Shown here: positions 12,001-19,535 of the stretch, piece by piece
Layout of the letters: the number at the start of each line of letters is the position of its first letter
How positions within the stretch are numbered: position 1 is the first letter of the stretch
NCBI GenBank assembly: GCA_965223095.1
Contig: OZ244979.1
Location: 2,170,001-2,234,000 of the forward strand
Source of the DNA: J054 sp965223095
Lineage (GTDB): Bacteria; Pseudomonadota; Gammaproteobacteria; Steroidobacterales; GCA-2729495
DNA length: 64,000 nucleotides
Direction of reading: 5' to 3'
Made by a program: the position numbers and the translations under genes
The notes under the pieces: generated by a model
The model's input: the letters and a program-made list of their open reading frames with translations, nothing else
Databases searched by the model: none
Told to the model about the DNA's origin: nothing

Positions 12001-12179
12001 GGTCACTGACCGAATTGAATTGCGATCAGATTCAGGGCTATTTAATTGCCAGACCCATGCCCGCCGAGGATGCCAGTGACTGGCTCAGAGCGGCGCGCAA
12101 CCGCGGCCCTATCCCGGGAACCTCCGACACCAGTCGCCTGCCTGTTTTAAGTGATCGCGAACTGGCATCAATGATGTAG
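9093..12179 (+). CDS. Membrane PAS-GGDEF-GGDEF-EAL c-di-GMP enzyme
   Basis: 1028 aa. Two membrane helices (about residues 8-30 and 150-170) bracket a periplasmic sensor segment; a PAS-like domain follows (about 190-310). The first GGDEF domain is intact: GGEEF at residues 414-418, preceded by RDVD exactly five residues upstream, the position of the inhibitory I-site. A second GGDEF domain (about 560-720) is degenerate, with LSKEEF in place of the signature. The EAL domain is complete: EAL at 783-785, NLS, EITE, DDFGTGYSSL, LKIDRSF, EGVE and QGYLIARP. Both synthesis and hydrolysis of c-di-GMP are therefore possible; which dominates cannot be told. It directly follows the giant surface protein gene and probably controls its display or release. 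Confidence 0.93.
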   Translation: MRISLSPTLRITLGLVFVTLSLIMAASFVGLVPEKSEVALKARVSFVEALAVQLSTAASRTDIRLITDTLESIVERDENVLSAALRDKHGNIIAGSGDHETHWVPHADGRSTETHAQVPIFQAERRWGTVEISFAKLGTSGSLLDRVRNSPFSLFAFIALAGFGAYFMLMRRALRELDPSGVIPERVKAAFDALAEGVLIMDEQERIVLVNGAFLKNIWQSDKPLAGRKSSELNWRQLQGNVEPEALPWQLAIRDGEKKVGMPLSVRTVSGEMRTFMVNGSPITDGDGKIRGALATFDDVTDLEKKNADLRSAMIKLEEAQDEVNRQNRELQYLATRDSLTGCLNRRAYFEAMDEAIEAVQRAGAPLCCMMLDIDHFKKINDTHGHSMGDKVITLVAEELVAGCRDVDLVCRYGGEEFCIALPGLSMQETAAIAERIRQGVAGLSETRLNSALKVTISIGIAELAAAGGSGKTMIKEADMALYSAKENGRNRVVCWDSAQMTLTIQKADLETGTGGIVSANTQLVDTTPADQRSGNVVQVLQQRISDLENLLDGQAMTPDKRVGYDKLTGLPDRVLFFDRVSQSIARAARLAHTVAILYMEIPAFRRVNAAFGAVAGDQLLRDFAARITALLRASDTVAALGEKRDGAGICRLSKEEFAIELADIQDPDTVTWIVRRIFNGLVEPFHIENREIYITCNIGIALYPNDANSSEVLISNARVARQHTRDRQGENTYTYYSSNMHANAMEQMMLEAQLRQALKNNEFVLHYQPKLDVNSGDVVSMEALIRWDHPDMGIISPGKFIPLAEQTGLINSIGQWVLHEACQQARRWINEDIAPQSIAVNLSAVQLRAADIGEQIVATIAEAGLSNHHIELEITETALMQDVELSSQALRVLHQRGLVLSVDDFGTGYSSLSYLKRFSVDSLKIDRSFIRDVANSADDRTVVSAIVAMAHHMGIRVVAEGVETADQLRSLTELNCDQIQGYLIARPMPAEDASDWLRAARNRGPIPGTSDTSRLPVLSDRELASMM

Positions 12180-12205
12180 TAAGAGGGAGGCAGTGCCCTT
12201 TCTTG

Positions 12206-12643
12206 CTAGTTATCCCTAAAACCATCTCTCACTGGATCAATCAGCACGATCTTTCCGCTGCTGAAATTTTCGATCAGCTCATTGACCAATTGCCGAAAGT
12301 CTTTTTCGAAGTTGTCGGCCAGCGGGTGATCGGGTTCTATATAGAGTAGCTTTTTACGACCGTCGTCTGGGTCGGCCCGCTCGACGACCCACTGTTTCTC
12401 AACACAGTCACTGACGATTCTAGAAACCGTCGCACGTGGTATTCCCAATGCCGTTGCAATTTCGGCATTATTAGTGGGTCGATTCTCATATAAGGAAATC
12501 TGGCCGATATAGTGGCCGATCCGCAAATGGTTAATGGTAGTCGCGCCTTTAAAATGCAACGACAGTAAACTCAATACTTCGCCGATTAGCGACTTCATGT
12601 AGTGTGCTGATTTCAGCTCAAGCTTGCTCAATTCTCTGTCCAT
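12206..12643 (-). CDS. MarR-family transcriptional regulator
   Basis: 145 aa, a usual MarR length. The middle carries a winged helix-turn-helix: NNAEIATALGIPRATVSRIVSDCVEKQWVVE, followed by a DPDDGRKK wing, typical of MarR proteins. The N- and C-terminal helices would form the dimer interface. It lies convergent to the c-di-GMP gene and is transcribed away from the hydroquinone reductase gene, with 490 bp between. A role in sensing quinones or phenolics is possible from that neighbour, but no palindromic operator was recognised, so the link is only inference. Confidence 0.85.
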   Translation of the reverse strand: MDRELSKLELKSAHYMKSLIGEVLSLLSLHFKGATTINHLRIGHYIGQISLYENRPTNNAEIATALGIPRATVSRIVSDCVEKQWVVERADPDDGRKKLLYIEPDHPLADNFEKDFRQLVNELIENFSSGKIVLIDPVRDGFRDN

Positions 12644-13133
12644 GTCGGCGAGTTCATGTGCGGCGATTATACCTTCGCACGCTAGGGAATAAATTTATCG
12701 CGATGGGACATGCTTGGATCCTCCTCTGTCTGGCAATCGACTTGCCTTGATAGCTTGTTGACATAAACTTTGCCAGGTGCCGGGATAGCATGGGTTTATG
12801 GGGGCGCTGCTGGGGCGCCCCAACGAACCTGGATGTTGACCTAAGTCTGCAGGTCACTGATGTTTGCATCACCTGTAAATTTGCGGGTGCCGGGCGATAT
12901 TGCGTTGTAGGATCGGGGTTGCGATGGTATTTCCGGTAGGATTACTAAGATCTATTCGATGCTAAAACGCGTCAGCATGGCTAGCGTCTATAGATCGAAG
13001 TTTGATTTGCGGTAAAAATCTTGCCATCACGGAAGGCCTTCAGATCTTGTTCTCAAATGCTGCAGGCGCGGTTTCCAGCAACCAGCACTGAGCATAAATT
13101 CCGCGAGACGGTGACCGCAATAGGAGATTAGTA
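12644..13133. other. 490-bp intergenic region, divergent promoters
   Basis: No convincing gene. A 72-codon minus-strand frame (12654-12872) has atypical composition and no recognisable domain. The region must hold the promoters for the MarR gene and the hydroquinone reductase. An AGGAG ribosome-binding site is clear at 13122-13126. A weak relic of the GGTGCCGGG repeat lies near 12776. Confidence 0.5.
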
Positions 13134-14123
13134 ATGGGTAAACTCATTGAAGGTGTCTGGCATGACCAGTGGTATGACACCCAATCCACCGAGGGACGCT
13201 TCGTGCGCGAAGACGCTGGTTTTCGCAACTGGGTCACTGCCGACGGCAGCGCCGGTTTGTCCGGTGGGGACGGCTTCAGGGCGCAGCCGGATCGTTATCA
13301 CTTGTACGTGTCGCTGGCCTGCCCGTGGGCTCATCGCACAATCATTTTGCGCCGCCTGAAGCGGCTGGAAAACATCGTGTCGATGTCGGTGGTGAACGCC
13401 TACATGGGTGCGGAGGGCTGGACCTTCGAGCCGGGTCCGGGGGTTGTGGCCGATACCGTTAATGGCGCGAGCCGTCTTCACGAGGTCTATACGCGAGCGA
13501 AGCCGGACTACACTGGCCGGGTCACCGTACCGGTGCTTTGGGACAAAGCGCGTAATACCATCGTATCCAACGAGTCCTCGGAAATTCTGCGCATGTTTAA
13601 CAGCGCTTTCGATGCGGTCGGTGCATCGCCCGGTGATTTTTATCCGCCCGCATTGCGTGCGCAGATAGATAAAATCAACGATTTTATCTATCCGAATGTG
13701 AACAACGGCGTTTATCGTGCTGGTTTCGCCACCGAGCAGGGCGCTTACGATGAAGCGGTGTCGCAATTGTTTGCTGCACTTGATGAACTGGAGGGGAGGC
13801 TGGCGAACCAGCGATACCTAGTTGGCGATCAGATCACCGAGGCTGATTGGCGGTTATTTACGACCTTGGTACGTTTCGATCCGGTGTATGTCGGGCATTT
13901 CAAATGCAACATTCGTCGGCTACAGGATTACCCGAATCTGTGGGGATATGTGCGCGACCTTTACCAGCTGCCCGGTATCGCGGAAACCGTTGATATCAGT
14001 TACATCAAGGAGCACTACTATCGTAGTCAGCTTGCGGTTAATCCGAATGGTGTCGTACCTTGCGGTCCTGAAATCGATTACTCGGCAGCGCATGGCCGCG
14101 AGACGCTCGGTGGGATGGCGTGA
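13134..14123 (+). CDS. yqjG: Glutathionyl-hydroquinone reductase (YqjG/ECM4 family)
   Basis: 329 aa, the usual length for this omega-like glutathione transferase family. The thioredoxin-fold domain has the catalytic motif CPWAHRT (about residues 62-68), followed by the C-terminal helical domain with ITEADWRLF and the family signature near LVRFDPVYVGHFKCN. Members reduce glutathionyl-hydroquinones to hydroquinones and free glutathione in the cytoplasm. The start ATG at 13134 has an AGGAG site 7 bp upstream. It stands alone, divergent from a MarR gene that could regulate it. The family assignment is secure; the physiological substrate here is not known. Confidence 0.92.
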   Translation: MGKLIEGVWHDQWYDTQSTEGRFVREDAGFRNWVTADGSAGLSGGDGFRAQPDRYHLYVSLACPWAHRTIILRRLKRLENIVSMSVVNAYMGAEGWTFEPGPGVVADTVNGASRLHEVYTRAKPDYTGRVTVPVLWDKARNTIVSNESSEILRMFNSAFDAVGASPGDFYPPALRAQIDKINDFIYPNVNNGVYRAGFATEQGAYDEAVSQLFAALDELEGRLANQRYLVGDQITEADWRLFTTLVRFDPVYVGHFKCNIRRLQDYPNLWGYVRDLYQLPGIAETVDISYIKEHYYRSQLAVNPNGVVPCGPEIDYSAAHGRETLGGMA

Positions 14124-14171
14124 TGCGTGCAGCTGATGATCAATTCCTCATTCGCAAGAAGTATCGTTTGC

Positions 14172-14248
14172 GTGCCGGGCACCCGTTTATGCATATTTGC
14201 GTGAGCCGACGATAGGAAGCGTAACATGCATAAACGGGTGCCCGGCAC
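14172..14248. repeat. REP-like inverted pair (GTGCCGGGCACCCG family)
   Basis: A perfect 23-bp inverted repeat: arms 14172-14194 and 14226-14248, separated by 31 bp. Each arm contains the palindrome GTGCCGGGCAC followed by CCGTTTATG. The same core recurs at 19515 beside a RAYT transposase and at 24130, so this is a REP doublet (BIME-like). Confidence 0.85.
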
Positions 14249-14582
14249 CTCTTACTTCCTTGCGCTAGAGGCCTCAATCGATCAACATACTGGAATGCGC
14301 AGTGGGGCTTTACACGGCTTAAAAAGTTTTGGGCTGATCGGTCTATTGGTCATAGCGCTTGGCCAGTCGGCCCTGCTCCTCCACAAGTCCTCAGTCGATC
14401 ATCCGACTGACGAAACCTGTGAGGTTTGTTCGAGTTGTGATCGGCAAACTGCGACGCCCGTTAGCGCGGTTTTCCAGCCATTCGACATTGTCTGGTGGGC
14501 CACGCTGCCGGATCGCGCCAGCAATACGCTGTCGACACAAGAAACCGGTGTCTACCGCCTACGCGATCCTCCAATCCTCTGA
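14226..14582 (+). CDS. Small membrane protein with Cys-rich tail, upstream of ZnuD-like receptor
   Basis: Up to 118 aa. One hydrophobic helix (about residues 34-50, GLIGLLVIALGQSALLL) is followed by HPTDETCEVCSSC, a His/Cys cluster that could bind metal. The ATG at 14226 lies inside a REP arm but has an AGGAAG site 7 bp upstream; the ATG at 14295 (residue 24) would remove the REP-encoded peptide and is an equal candidate. It precedes a zinc-type TonB receptor gene by 80 bp. The layout resembles DUF2946-like small proteins placed before metal receptors, but the family is not certain. A role in zinc uptake is inferred from position only. Confidence 0.55.
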   Translation: MHKRVPGTSYFLALEASIDQHTGMRSGALHGLKSFGLIGLLVIALGQSALLLHKSSVDHPTDETCEVCSSCDRQTATPVSAVFQPFDIVWWATLPDRASNTLSTQETGVYRLRDPPIL

Positions 14583-14605
14583 TCCGTTCTTAAGTTTGAT
14601 ATGTC

Positions 14606-14628
14606 ACGCACCGCGAGGAGCGGTGCGT
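14606..14628 (+). promoter_or_regulatory. 9-bp stem hairpin ahead of the ZnuD-like receptor gene
   Basis: ACGCACCGC and GCGGTGCGT pair perfectly around a GAGGA loop. It is not followed by a T run, so it is not an ordinary terminator. It could stabilise mRNA or reduce read-through between the small membrane protein and the receptor. Confidence 0.4.
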
Positions 14629-14662
14629 ACGTTCGTATTTAAAGATCGATAGAGGTCAGAAA

Positions 14663-16663
14663 ATGAAAGCCAGATTCCTGTACGTTGCAGCCGCGTTAGG
14701 CTGTATCGGCGCACCTGTTAATGCCGAATATGTTCTTGACGAAATCATCGTAACCGCCTCGCCGCTCGGCGACATACTGCAACCTAGCGAAGTCCTCGGC
14801 GGCGACCGGCTATTGCTGAAATCGGCGCCCACAATCGGCGAAACGCTGAGTGCAGAACTGGGCGTAAGCAGTACCTACTTCGGTCCTGCCGCCAGTCGCC
14901 CGGTTATTCGCGGGCTTTCCGGGTCGCGGGTGAAGATGTTGTCCGACTCGGTGTCGACACTCGACGTTTCGGATGTGAGTCCGGATCATGCCGTGGCGGT
15001 CGAGCCCTTGTTGGCCGATCAAGTCGAAATTATTCGCGGGCCAACAACTTTGTTGTATGGAAGCGCAGCTGCGGGCGGCGTGGTCAACGTCAGCGACAAC
15101 CGAATCCCCGAAGAACCCACGGATAAGATGATCGGCGGCGGTATCGAGCTGCGTGGTGATACGGCTGCGGAGGAGCGTGCGATCGTTGGCCGTCTAGACG
15201 GCACATTCGGTTCGATCGGCTACCACCTGGATGGCTTTAAACGCGAGACCGAGAACATCGAAATTTCCGGTTTCGCAACCGCGAATCCGAATGAGCGCTC
15301 GGCTGACGAGGCGGAAGGCGAGCTCGCCAACAGCTATAGCGAGAGTGATGGATATGCCGGCGGCTTGTCCTGGGTTTCCGACCGTGGTTACCTAGGTGCG
15401 TCATTGAGCGAGCTCCAGCAGACCTACGGCCTGCCGGGGCCGGAACCAGAGGAGGAGGGCGAGGAAGAAGGTCCGGCGCTCTTCGAGGGCCCATTCCTCG
15501 ACATGGAGCAGACGCGCGTGGACGTGCGTGGCGAATACCGGTTTGACGGCAGTTTGCTGGAGTCAGTCCGATTGGCGTATGGCGTCAACCAGTACGAGCA
15601 CAACGAGATCGAACCGTCGGGTGAAGTTGCAACCGAGTTCGACAACGATGCGTGGCAGGCACGGGCAGAGGCGGTGCATAGTGCGCTAGCCGGTTGGCGG
15701 GGTGCTCTGGGTATCCAGTTAGACGATCGCGATTTCGCCGCTATCGGTGAAGAAGCGTTTATTGCGCCCACGAAGACGCAGGCCTGGGGACTGTTTCTCG
15801 TCGAGGAACGGGAATTCGATTGGGGCCACCTGCATTTAGGCGGCCGGGTCGAATCACTCGAACACCGCAATGCCACGTTCGTGAACTACGAAGACGAGGC
15901 CTTGTCTGTGGGCGCGGGCCTGGGCATTGATATCCCGAGCGAAGCTGAGGTCGTTCTAAATCTTTCCTATACGGAACGGAATCCGAATGCGGAGGAACTG
16001 TATTCCGACGGCGCCCACATCGCGACGCGTCAGTTCGAGGTCGGCCTACTCGCGGTTCCGGGTGGCAGCGCAAAACTCGAAAAGTCACGGAATGTCGACT
16101 TGGGTTGGCGTCGGGAAACGGGTGCTGTTCGCTGGGATACGTCCGTCTTCTACTACGATATCGGCGACTACGTGTATCAGGATCTCACCGGAGAGGTCGA
16201 TGATGGACTGCCCGTTGCCCAGTACTCGCAGCAGGATGCCGAATTTCTGGGCTTCGAAGCCGCAGTGACGTTTGGGTTGTGGCGCGCCGATGAGCTGACC
16301 AACGATCTGCGATTGTTCGGCGATTACGTTGAAGCGGAACTCAGTGACGGCAGCAAGTTGCCGCGGATTCCGCCATGGCGCCTCGGCGCGAATTTCAGTT
16401 ACGGTCAGTCTGCATGGCTAGCGGGTGTTGATGTGGTCTACTACGCGAAGCAAGACGATATCAGCTCGTTCCCCACAGATTCCTACACGATGGTAGATCT
16501 CAGCTTCCTATATCGCATGGATTTCGCGCAAATGAACTGGGAACTGTTCGCGCGTGGCACGAACCTGCTGGATGAGAAAGCGCGCAAGAGCACGTCATTC
16601 CTTGCGACGTATGCGCCGCTACCTGGGCGGTCGGTGCATGTCGGCCTGCGAGCTAAGTTTTGA
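14663..16663 (+). CDS. znuD: TonB-dependent receptor, ZnuD-like (probable zinc uptake)
   Basis: 666 aa with a signal peptide (cleavage near VNA-EY) and a TonB box-like DEIIVTAS. The plug has the conserved FGPAASRPVIRGLSGSRVKML and SPDHAVAVEPLLADQVEIIRGP stretches that mark the ZnuD-type subfamily. An acidic insert (EPEEEGEEEGP, about residues 260-270) sits in an extracellular loop; ZnuD loops are often His/Asp/Glu-rich. The C-terminus ends in LRAKF, a proper outer-membrane barrel ending. Downstream is a MerC-like gene, a usual partner of such receptors in Zur-controlled sets. No Zur box was recognised, so zinc as substrate is inferred from family and context. Confidence 0.8.
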   Translation: MKARFLYVAAALGCIGAPVNAEYVLDEIIVTASPLGDILQPSEVLGGDRLLLKSAPTIGETLSAELGVSSTYFGPAASRPVIRGLSGSRVKMLSDSVSTLDVSDVSPDHAVAVEPLLADQVEIIRGPTTLLYGSAAAGGVVNVSDNRIPEEPTDKMIGGGIELRGDTAAEERAIVGRLDGTFGSIGYHLDGFKRETENIEISGFATANPNERSADEAEGELANSYSESDGYAGGLSWVSDRGYLGASLSELQQTYGLPGPEPEEEGEEEGPALFEGPFLDMEQTRVDVRGEYRFDGSLLESVRLAYGVNQYEHNEIEPSGEVATEFDNDAWQARAEAVHSALAGWRGALGIQLDDRDFAAIGEEAFIAPTKTQAWGLFLVEEREFDWGHLHLGGRVESLEHRNATFVNYEDEALSVGAGLGIDIPSEAEVVLNLSYTERNPNAEELYSDGAHIATRQFEVGLLAVPGGSAKLEKSRNVDLGWRRETGAVRWDTSVFYYDIGDYVYQDLTGEVDDGLPVAQYSQQDAEFLGFEAAVTFGLWRADELTNDLRLFGDYVEAELSDGSKLPRIPPWRLGANFSYGQSAWLAGVDVVYYAKQDDISSFPTDSYTMVDLSFLYRMDFAQMNWELFARGTNLLDEKARKSTSFLATYAPLPGRSVHVGLRAKF

Positions 16664-16756
16664 GGCGTCGATGCTAGGTCTTGCGGCTGCACGTAAAAGT
16701 TGCGAGCAGGGGCTGCGAGCAATCGCAGTCCTTGTTCCGCAAGGTTTAACTTTCGC

Positions 16757-17142
16757 TTGACCATTCGTTTTCAAGCTCTGTTCGATGTTGGTGCCGTGGC
16801 AATCTCGGTGCTGTGCGCGGCGCATTGTCTTGCGCTGCCCTTGCTGCTAGTGGTGTTTCCGTTGCTTGGGGCCACAGTCATGACCGAGGAGCCTTTTCAC
16901 GCAATTTGCTGTGGGTGATTTTGCCGATCAGCGTTGTCGCCGTCGGCTTGGCATGGGGGCCGCATCACGATGCCGGGGTATTCGCTTTGGTCGGCGTGGG
17001 ACTGGTGCTCTTAATCATCGCCGCGCTTTGGGCTCATGACCGCGCGCCGGCGTGGGTTGACCAGACTCTCTCGTTGGCAGGTAGTGCAGTATTGGCGGCT
17101 GGCCACATCCGTAACTCTCTACTGTGTCGGGGGAAAGCCTAA
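16757..17142 (+). pseudogene. MerC-domain membrane protein, apparently frameshifted
   Basis: The N-terminal half reads in one frame (from TTG 16757, or TTG 16700): FDVGAVAISVLCAAHCLALPLLL, with the AHC motif of MerC proteins. That frame stops at 16918. The rest, starting at about LLWVILPISVVAVGLAWG, continues in another frame to the stop at 17142 and ends LAAGHIRNSLLCR, as MerC proteins do. The switch lies near 16900-16906 and needs one added base. Together the two halves give four membrane helices and a normal length of about 128 aa. Either a genuine inactivating mutation or a single-base sequencing error explains this. It follows the ZnuD-like receptor, consistent with a metal-uptake set. 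Confidence 0.75.
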
Positions 17143-17165
17143 GCGCCGCTTGCCATGGAATTTAT

Positions 17166-17181
17166 GGGGCCAGAGTAAAAA
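17166..17181 (+). repeat. Copy of GGGGYCAGAGTAAAAA repeat
   Basis: GGGGCCAGAGTAAAAA. The same 16-mer with T at the fifth base occurs at 30124-30139 and, inverted, at 21303-21318. Three copies within 13 kb, two of them between genes, suggest a second REP-like family. Confidence 0.6.
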
Positions 17182-17330
17182 CTCAAGGCAGCTGGTTGAC
17201 TGGCGGGAGGCCATAAAGAGTTTGGCTTAGCCAAGCTGCTGGCAGTGTCGGGTCTTATTTAATGAGTTGCATTCGGTGACAATATTGGGTTGCAGCCTGA
17301 TTCTGGCCTTCGCTGCGGTATATTCAACGC

Positions 17331-18128
17331 ATGAAAACTATGCTGATGCTGTTGGCGCTGGGTGCTTATCCTGGCCAGGCGGTTCTGGTCGAGATCCCGT
17401 CTGAGCCGGCACTGGAAGCCGTGACGCTTGAGTGGCAAGCGCAGGAGATCCGGATGGCGCAGGGAGATTCTGGATGGATGGCTTTGCTGGGTGTCGATCT
17501 GGACGTCGAGCCCGGGTCGTATGCCGTGAATGCCTTATTTCAGTATGCGGACAATCGACAGCATCGCCGCACGCTTCCGCTGACTGTAAGCCCCAGGGAT
17601 TACCCGACGACGCGCCTTGAGGTCGAGCCAAAATACGTCGAGTTGAGTCCGGAGAATCGGGCACGGTCAGCGCGGGATAGAAAGCGTATTGATGCGGCCT
17701 ACGCCACAACGGCGGTCGAACCTTATTGGACAGACGACTTTATTGTGCCCATTCCCGGTGTCACCGGCGGCAGAAACTTCGGTCATCGGCGTGTGTTCAA
17801 TAATCAGCCACGTGCACCGCATTCAGGTGCCGACTTAACTGCCGCAACGGGCACGGAAATTCTCGCCACGAATCGCGGCAGAGTGGTGCTGATCGGTGAT
17901 TTCTTTTTTAATGGCAAAGCCGTCTTTGTGGATCACGGAATGGCTGTGTTGAGTATGTACTTGCATCTTTCAGAGATTTTGGTTGAAGAGGGGCAGCTGC
18001 TAGAGCGGGGAGAGTTGCTGGGCCGGGCAGGTGCCACCGGTCGTGTCACCGGGCCTCACCTGCACTGGGGCACTCGAGTCACCGGTGCGCGCATCGATCC
18101 GTTTACGTTGCCTGGTTTGAATGATTGA
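17331..18128 (+). CDS. M23-family (LytM-type) metallopeptidase, exported
   Basis: 265 aa. A short signal peptide (about residues 1-17) is followed by a beta-rich N-terminal domain and the C-terminal M23 domain. The zinc motifs are visible: H-S-G-A-D (first His and Asp ligands, about residue 164) and H-L-H-W near residue 243, with the middle His in SMYLHLSE. All metal ligands appear present, so it should be an active peptidoglycan endopeptidase in the periplasm. It stands alone on the plus strand. Confidence 0.88.
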   Translation: MKTMLMLLALGAYPGQAVLVEIPSEPALEAVTLEWQAQEIRMAQGDSGWMALLGVDLDVEPGSYAVNALFQYADNRQHRRTLPLTVSPRDYPTTRLEVEPKYVELSPENRARSARDRKRIDAAYATTAVEPYWTDDFIVPIPGVTGGRNFGHRRVFNNQPRAPHSGADLTAATGTEILATNRGRVVLIGDFFFNGKAVFVDHGMAVLSMYLHLSEILVEEGQLLERGELLGRAGATGRVTGPHLHWGTRVTGARIDPFTLPGLND

Positions 18129-18227
18129 TGGGACCGGCGTGTAGCCAAAACACTTGGAGCTAGTCGGTGATCCTACTTGGGATAAACTAACTAACCTGCA
18201 GTATTAGGACTGCTTGCGACGGGGCGC

Positions 18228-19508
18228 ATGAAAAAAGACGAACGAAGTCAGGGTATAGAACGTCGTGACCTGCTGCATGCAGGCGTGGGCTTGGCATTGG
18301 CCGGGCTGCCAGTGGTCGGTCAAGCAGGCGCACACAAGGCGACCATGCCTAGGCACGTGCCGCCGGTTCCACCAGCCAGTCCCAACCCGCTCATCATTGA
18401 ATCCTTTGAGCTCTTCTGGCTGCACGATGGCACGAAGATGGGCGCAGGTTTTCCGCGGCTCATGGCGCGAGTGCACACGAAAGAGGGCGTGGTCGGCGAA
18501 GCCTACACTTTTTTCTGGCATAGCTGGGATCGTGTGGTCGAGATTATTCAGCAGGGCATAGAACCTTTATTAATAGGTATGGATGCTATGAATGTTGAGG
18601 CTTGCTGGCAGCGAGCCTGGCTGATGCTCGACCTTGAATTCGCTCGTGGTGAGGGCAGTTCGATCATGCCGCAGTTTCAGCGTGCGTTGGCGGCGATTGA
18701 CTCTGCCCTTTGGGATGCGGTGGGCAAAGCGCTAAACGCGCCCTGTTATCAGATGTGGGGAGCGCATAGCGATCAGTTGCCTGTAGTTTCGTTCGACATG
18801 CGCTATCGTCACCCCGGTAACAAATATGATCCTGTCAAATTCGGTCGAAAAATGGCGAAGTTGCCAGCAATGGGATTTGCCGGCGTGAAACTGAAGCCCG
18901 GTCGCCCGCCTTACACGCCGGCCGAAGATGCTGTGTGGGTAAGACAGGTTCGCGACGTGTGTGGCCCTGATTTCTTGATTCAGGCCGATGCAAATTTGCG
19001 CTGGGAACCCGAAGATGCAATCGACTTCGGCAAACGCGTGGACGACATCAACCTGCGTTGGCTCGAAGAACCCTGTCGAACGCGCAGGGACATGGCACGA
19101 GTCCGCGCCGCAACCGGTTTACCGATCTGTGCTGGCCAGTCGGAAATTACGATTGACGGCGCGCGCTATTTAATGACCGACAACGCCATAGACATCTGCA
19201 ACTATGACCCCGGCTACGGTGGCGGCCCGACTGCTTGGCGTAAGATTTACGGCATGGCGCAGGCGTTTGGCGTTGAGATGTCTGTGCATCAGCAACCGCA
19301 GCTGGCCGGCCACTTGATGGCTGCAACGCCCGATGGCGTTAAACACGGCATCGAAGTCTATATGCGTGACCAGGATCCCTTCTTCTACGAGATGATCGAG
19401 AATCAAACGCCGATCAAGGACGGGATATACACGCTACCTGACGGACCGGGATTTGGGTTGGTGTATGACGATAAGGTGGTTAAGAAGTATAGGCACGCGG
19501 TCGATTAG
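18228..19508 (+). CDS. Enolase-superfamily (mandelate racemase/muconate lactonizing-like) enzyme with Tat signal
   Basis: 426 aa. The N-terminus has a twin-arginine signal (ERRDLLHAGVGLALAGLP), so a periplasmic location is predicted, unusual for the family. The enolase barrel motifs are present: K-L-K at 221-223, the metal ligands D254 (QADAN), E280/E281 (LEEP) and E306 (GQSE), and H354 (SVHQQP), which suggests a Lys/His acid-base pair. Members abstract a proton alpha to a carboxylate (racemases, sugar-acid dehydratases, cycloisomerases). The sequence does not tell which reaction; sugar-acid dehydratase is my preferred guess. It has no operon partner. Confidence 0.82.
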   Translation: MKKDERSQGIERRDLLHAGVGLALAGLPVVGQAGAHKATMPRHVPPVPPASPNPLIIESFELFWLHDGTKMGAGFPRLMARVHTKEGVVGEAYTFFWHSWDRVVEIIQQGIEPLLIGMDAMNVEACWQRAWLMLDLEFARGEGSSIMPQFQRALAAIDSALWDAVGKALNAPCYQMWGAHSDQLPVVSFDMRYRHPGNKYDPVKFGRKMAKLPAMGFAGVKLKPGRPPYTPAEDAVWVRQVRDVCGPDFLIQADANLRWEPEDAIDFGKRVDDINLRWLEEPCRTRRDMARVRAATGLPICAGQSEITIDGARYLMTDNAIDICNYDPGYGGGPTAWRKIYGMAQAFGVEMSVHQQPQLAGHLMAATPDGVKHGIEVYMRDQDPFFYEMIENQTPIKDGIYTLPDGPGFGLVYDDKVVKKYRHAVD

Positions 19509-19514
19509 GCTGTT

Positions 19515-19535
19515 GGTGCCGGGCACCCGTTTATG
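19515..19535. repeat. REP-like element overlapping the 3' end of the RAYT gene
   Basis: GGTGCCGGGCACCCGTTTATG, the same core as the arms at 14172 and 14226. The TAA stop of the transposase (complement of 19531-19533) lies inside the repeat. A RAYT gene bordered by its own REP is the expected arrangement. Confidence 0.85.

Noticed and set aside
12654..12872. 72-codon minus-strand ORF
   Set aside because: Cys/Arg-rich, no ribosome-binding site or family features; lies in a divergent promoter region.
14100..14660. Zur box before the zinc-type set
   Set aside because: No ATAACATTTC-like palindrome found by eye; left unclaimed.
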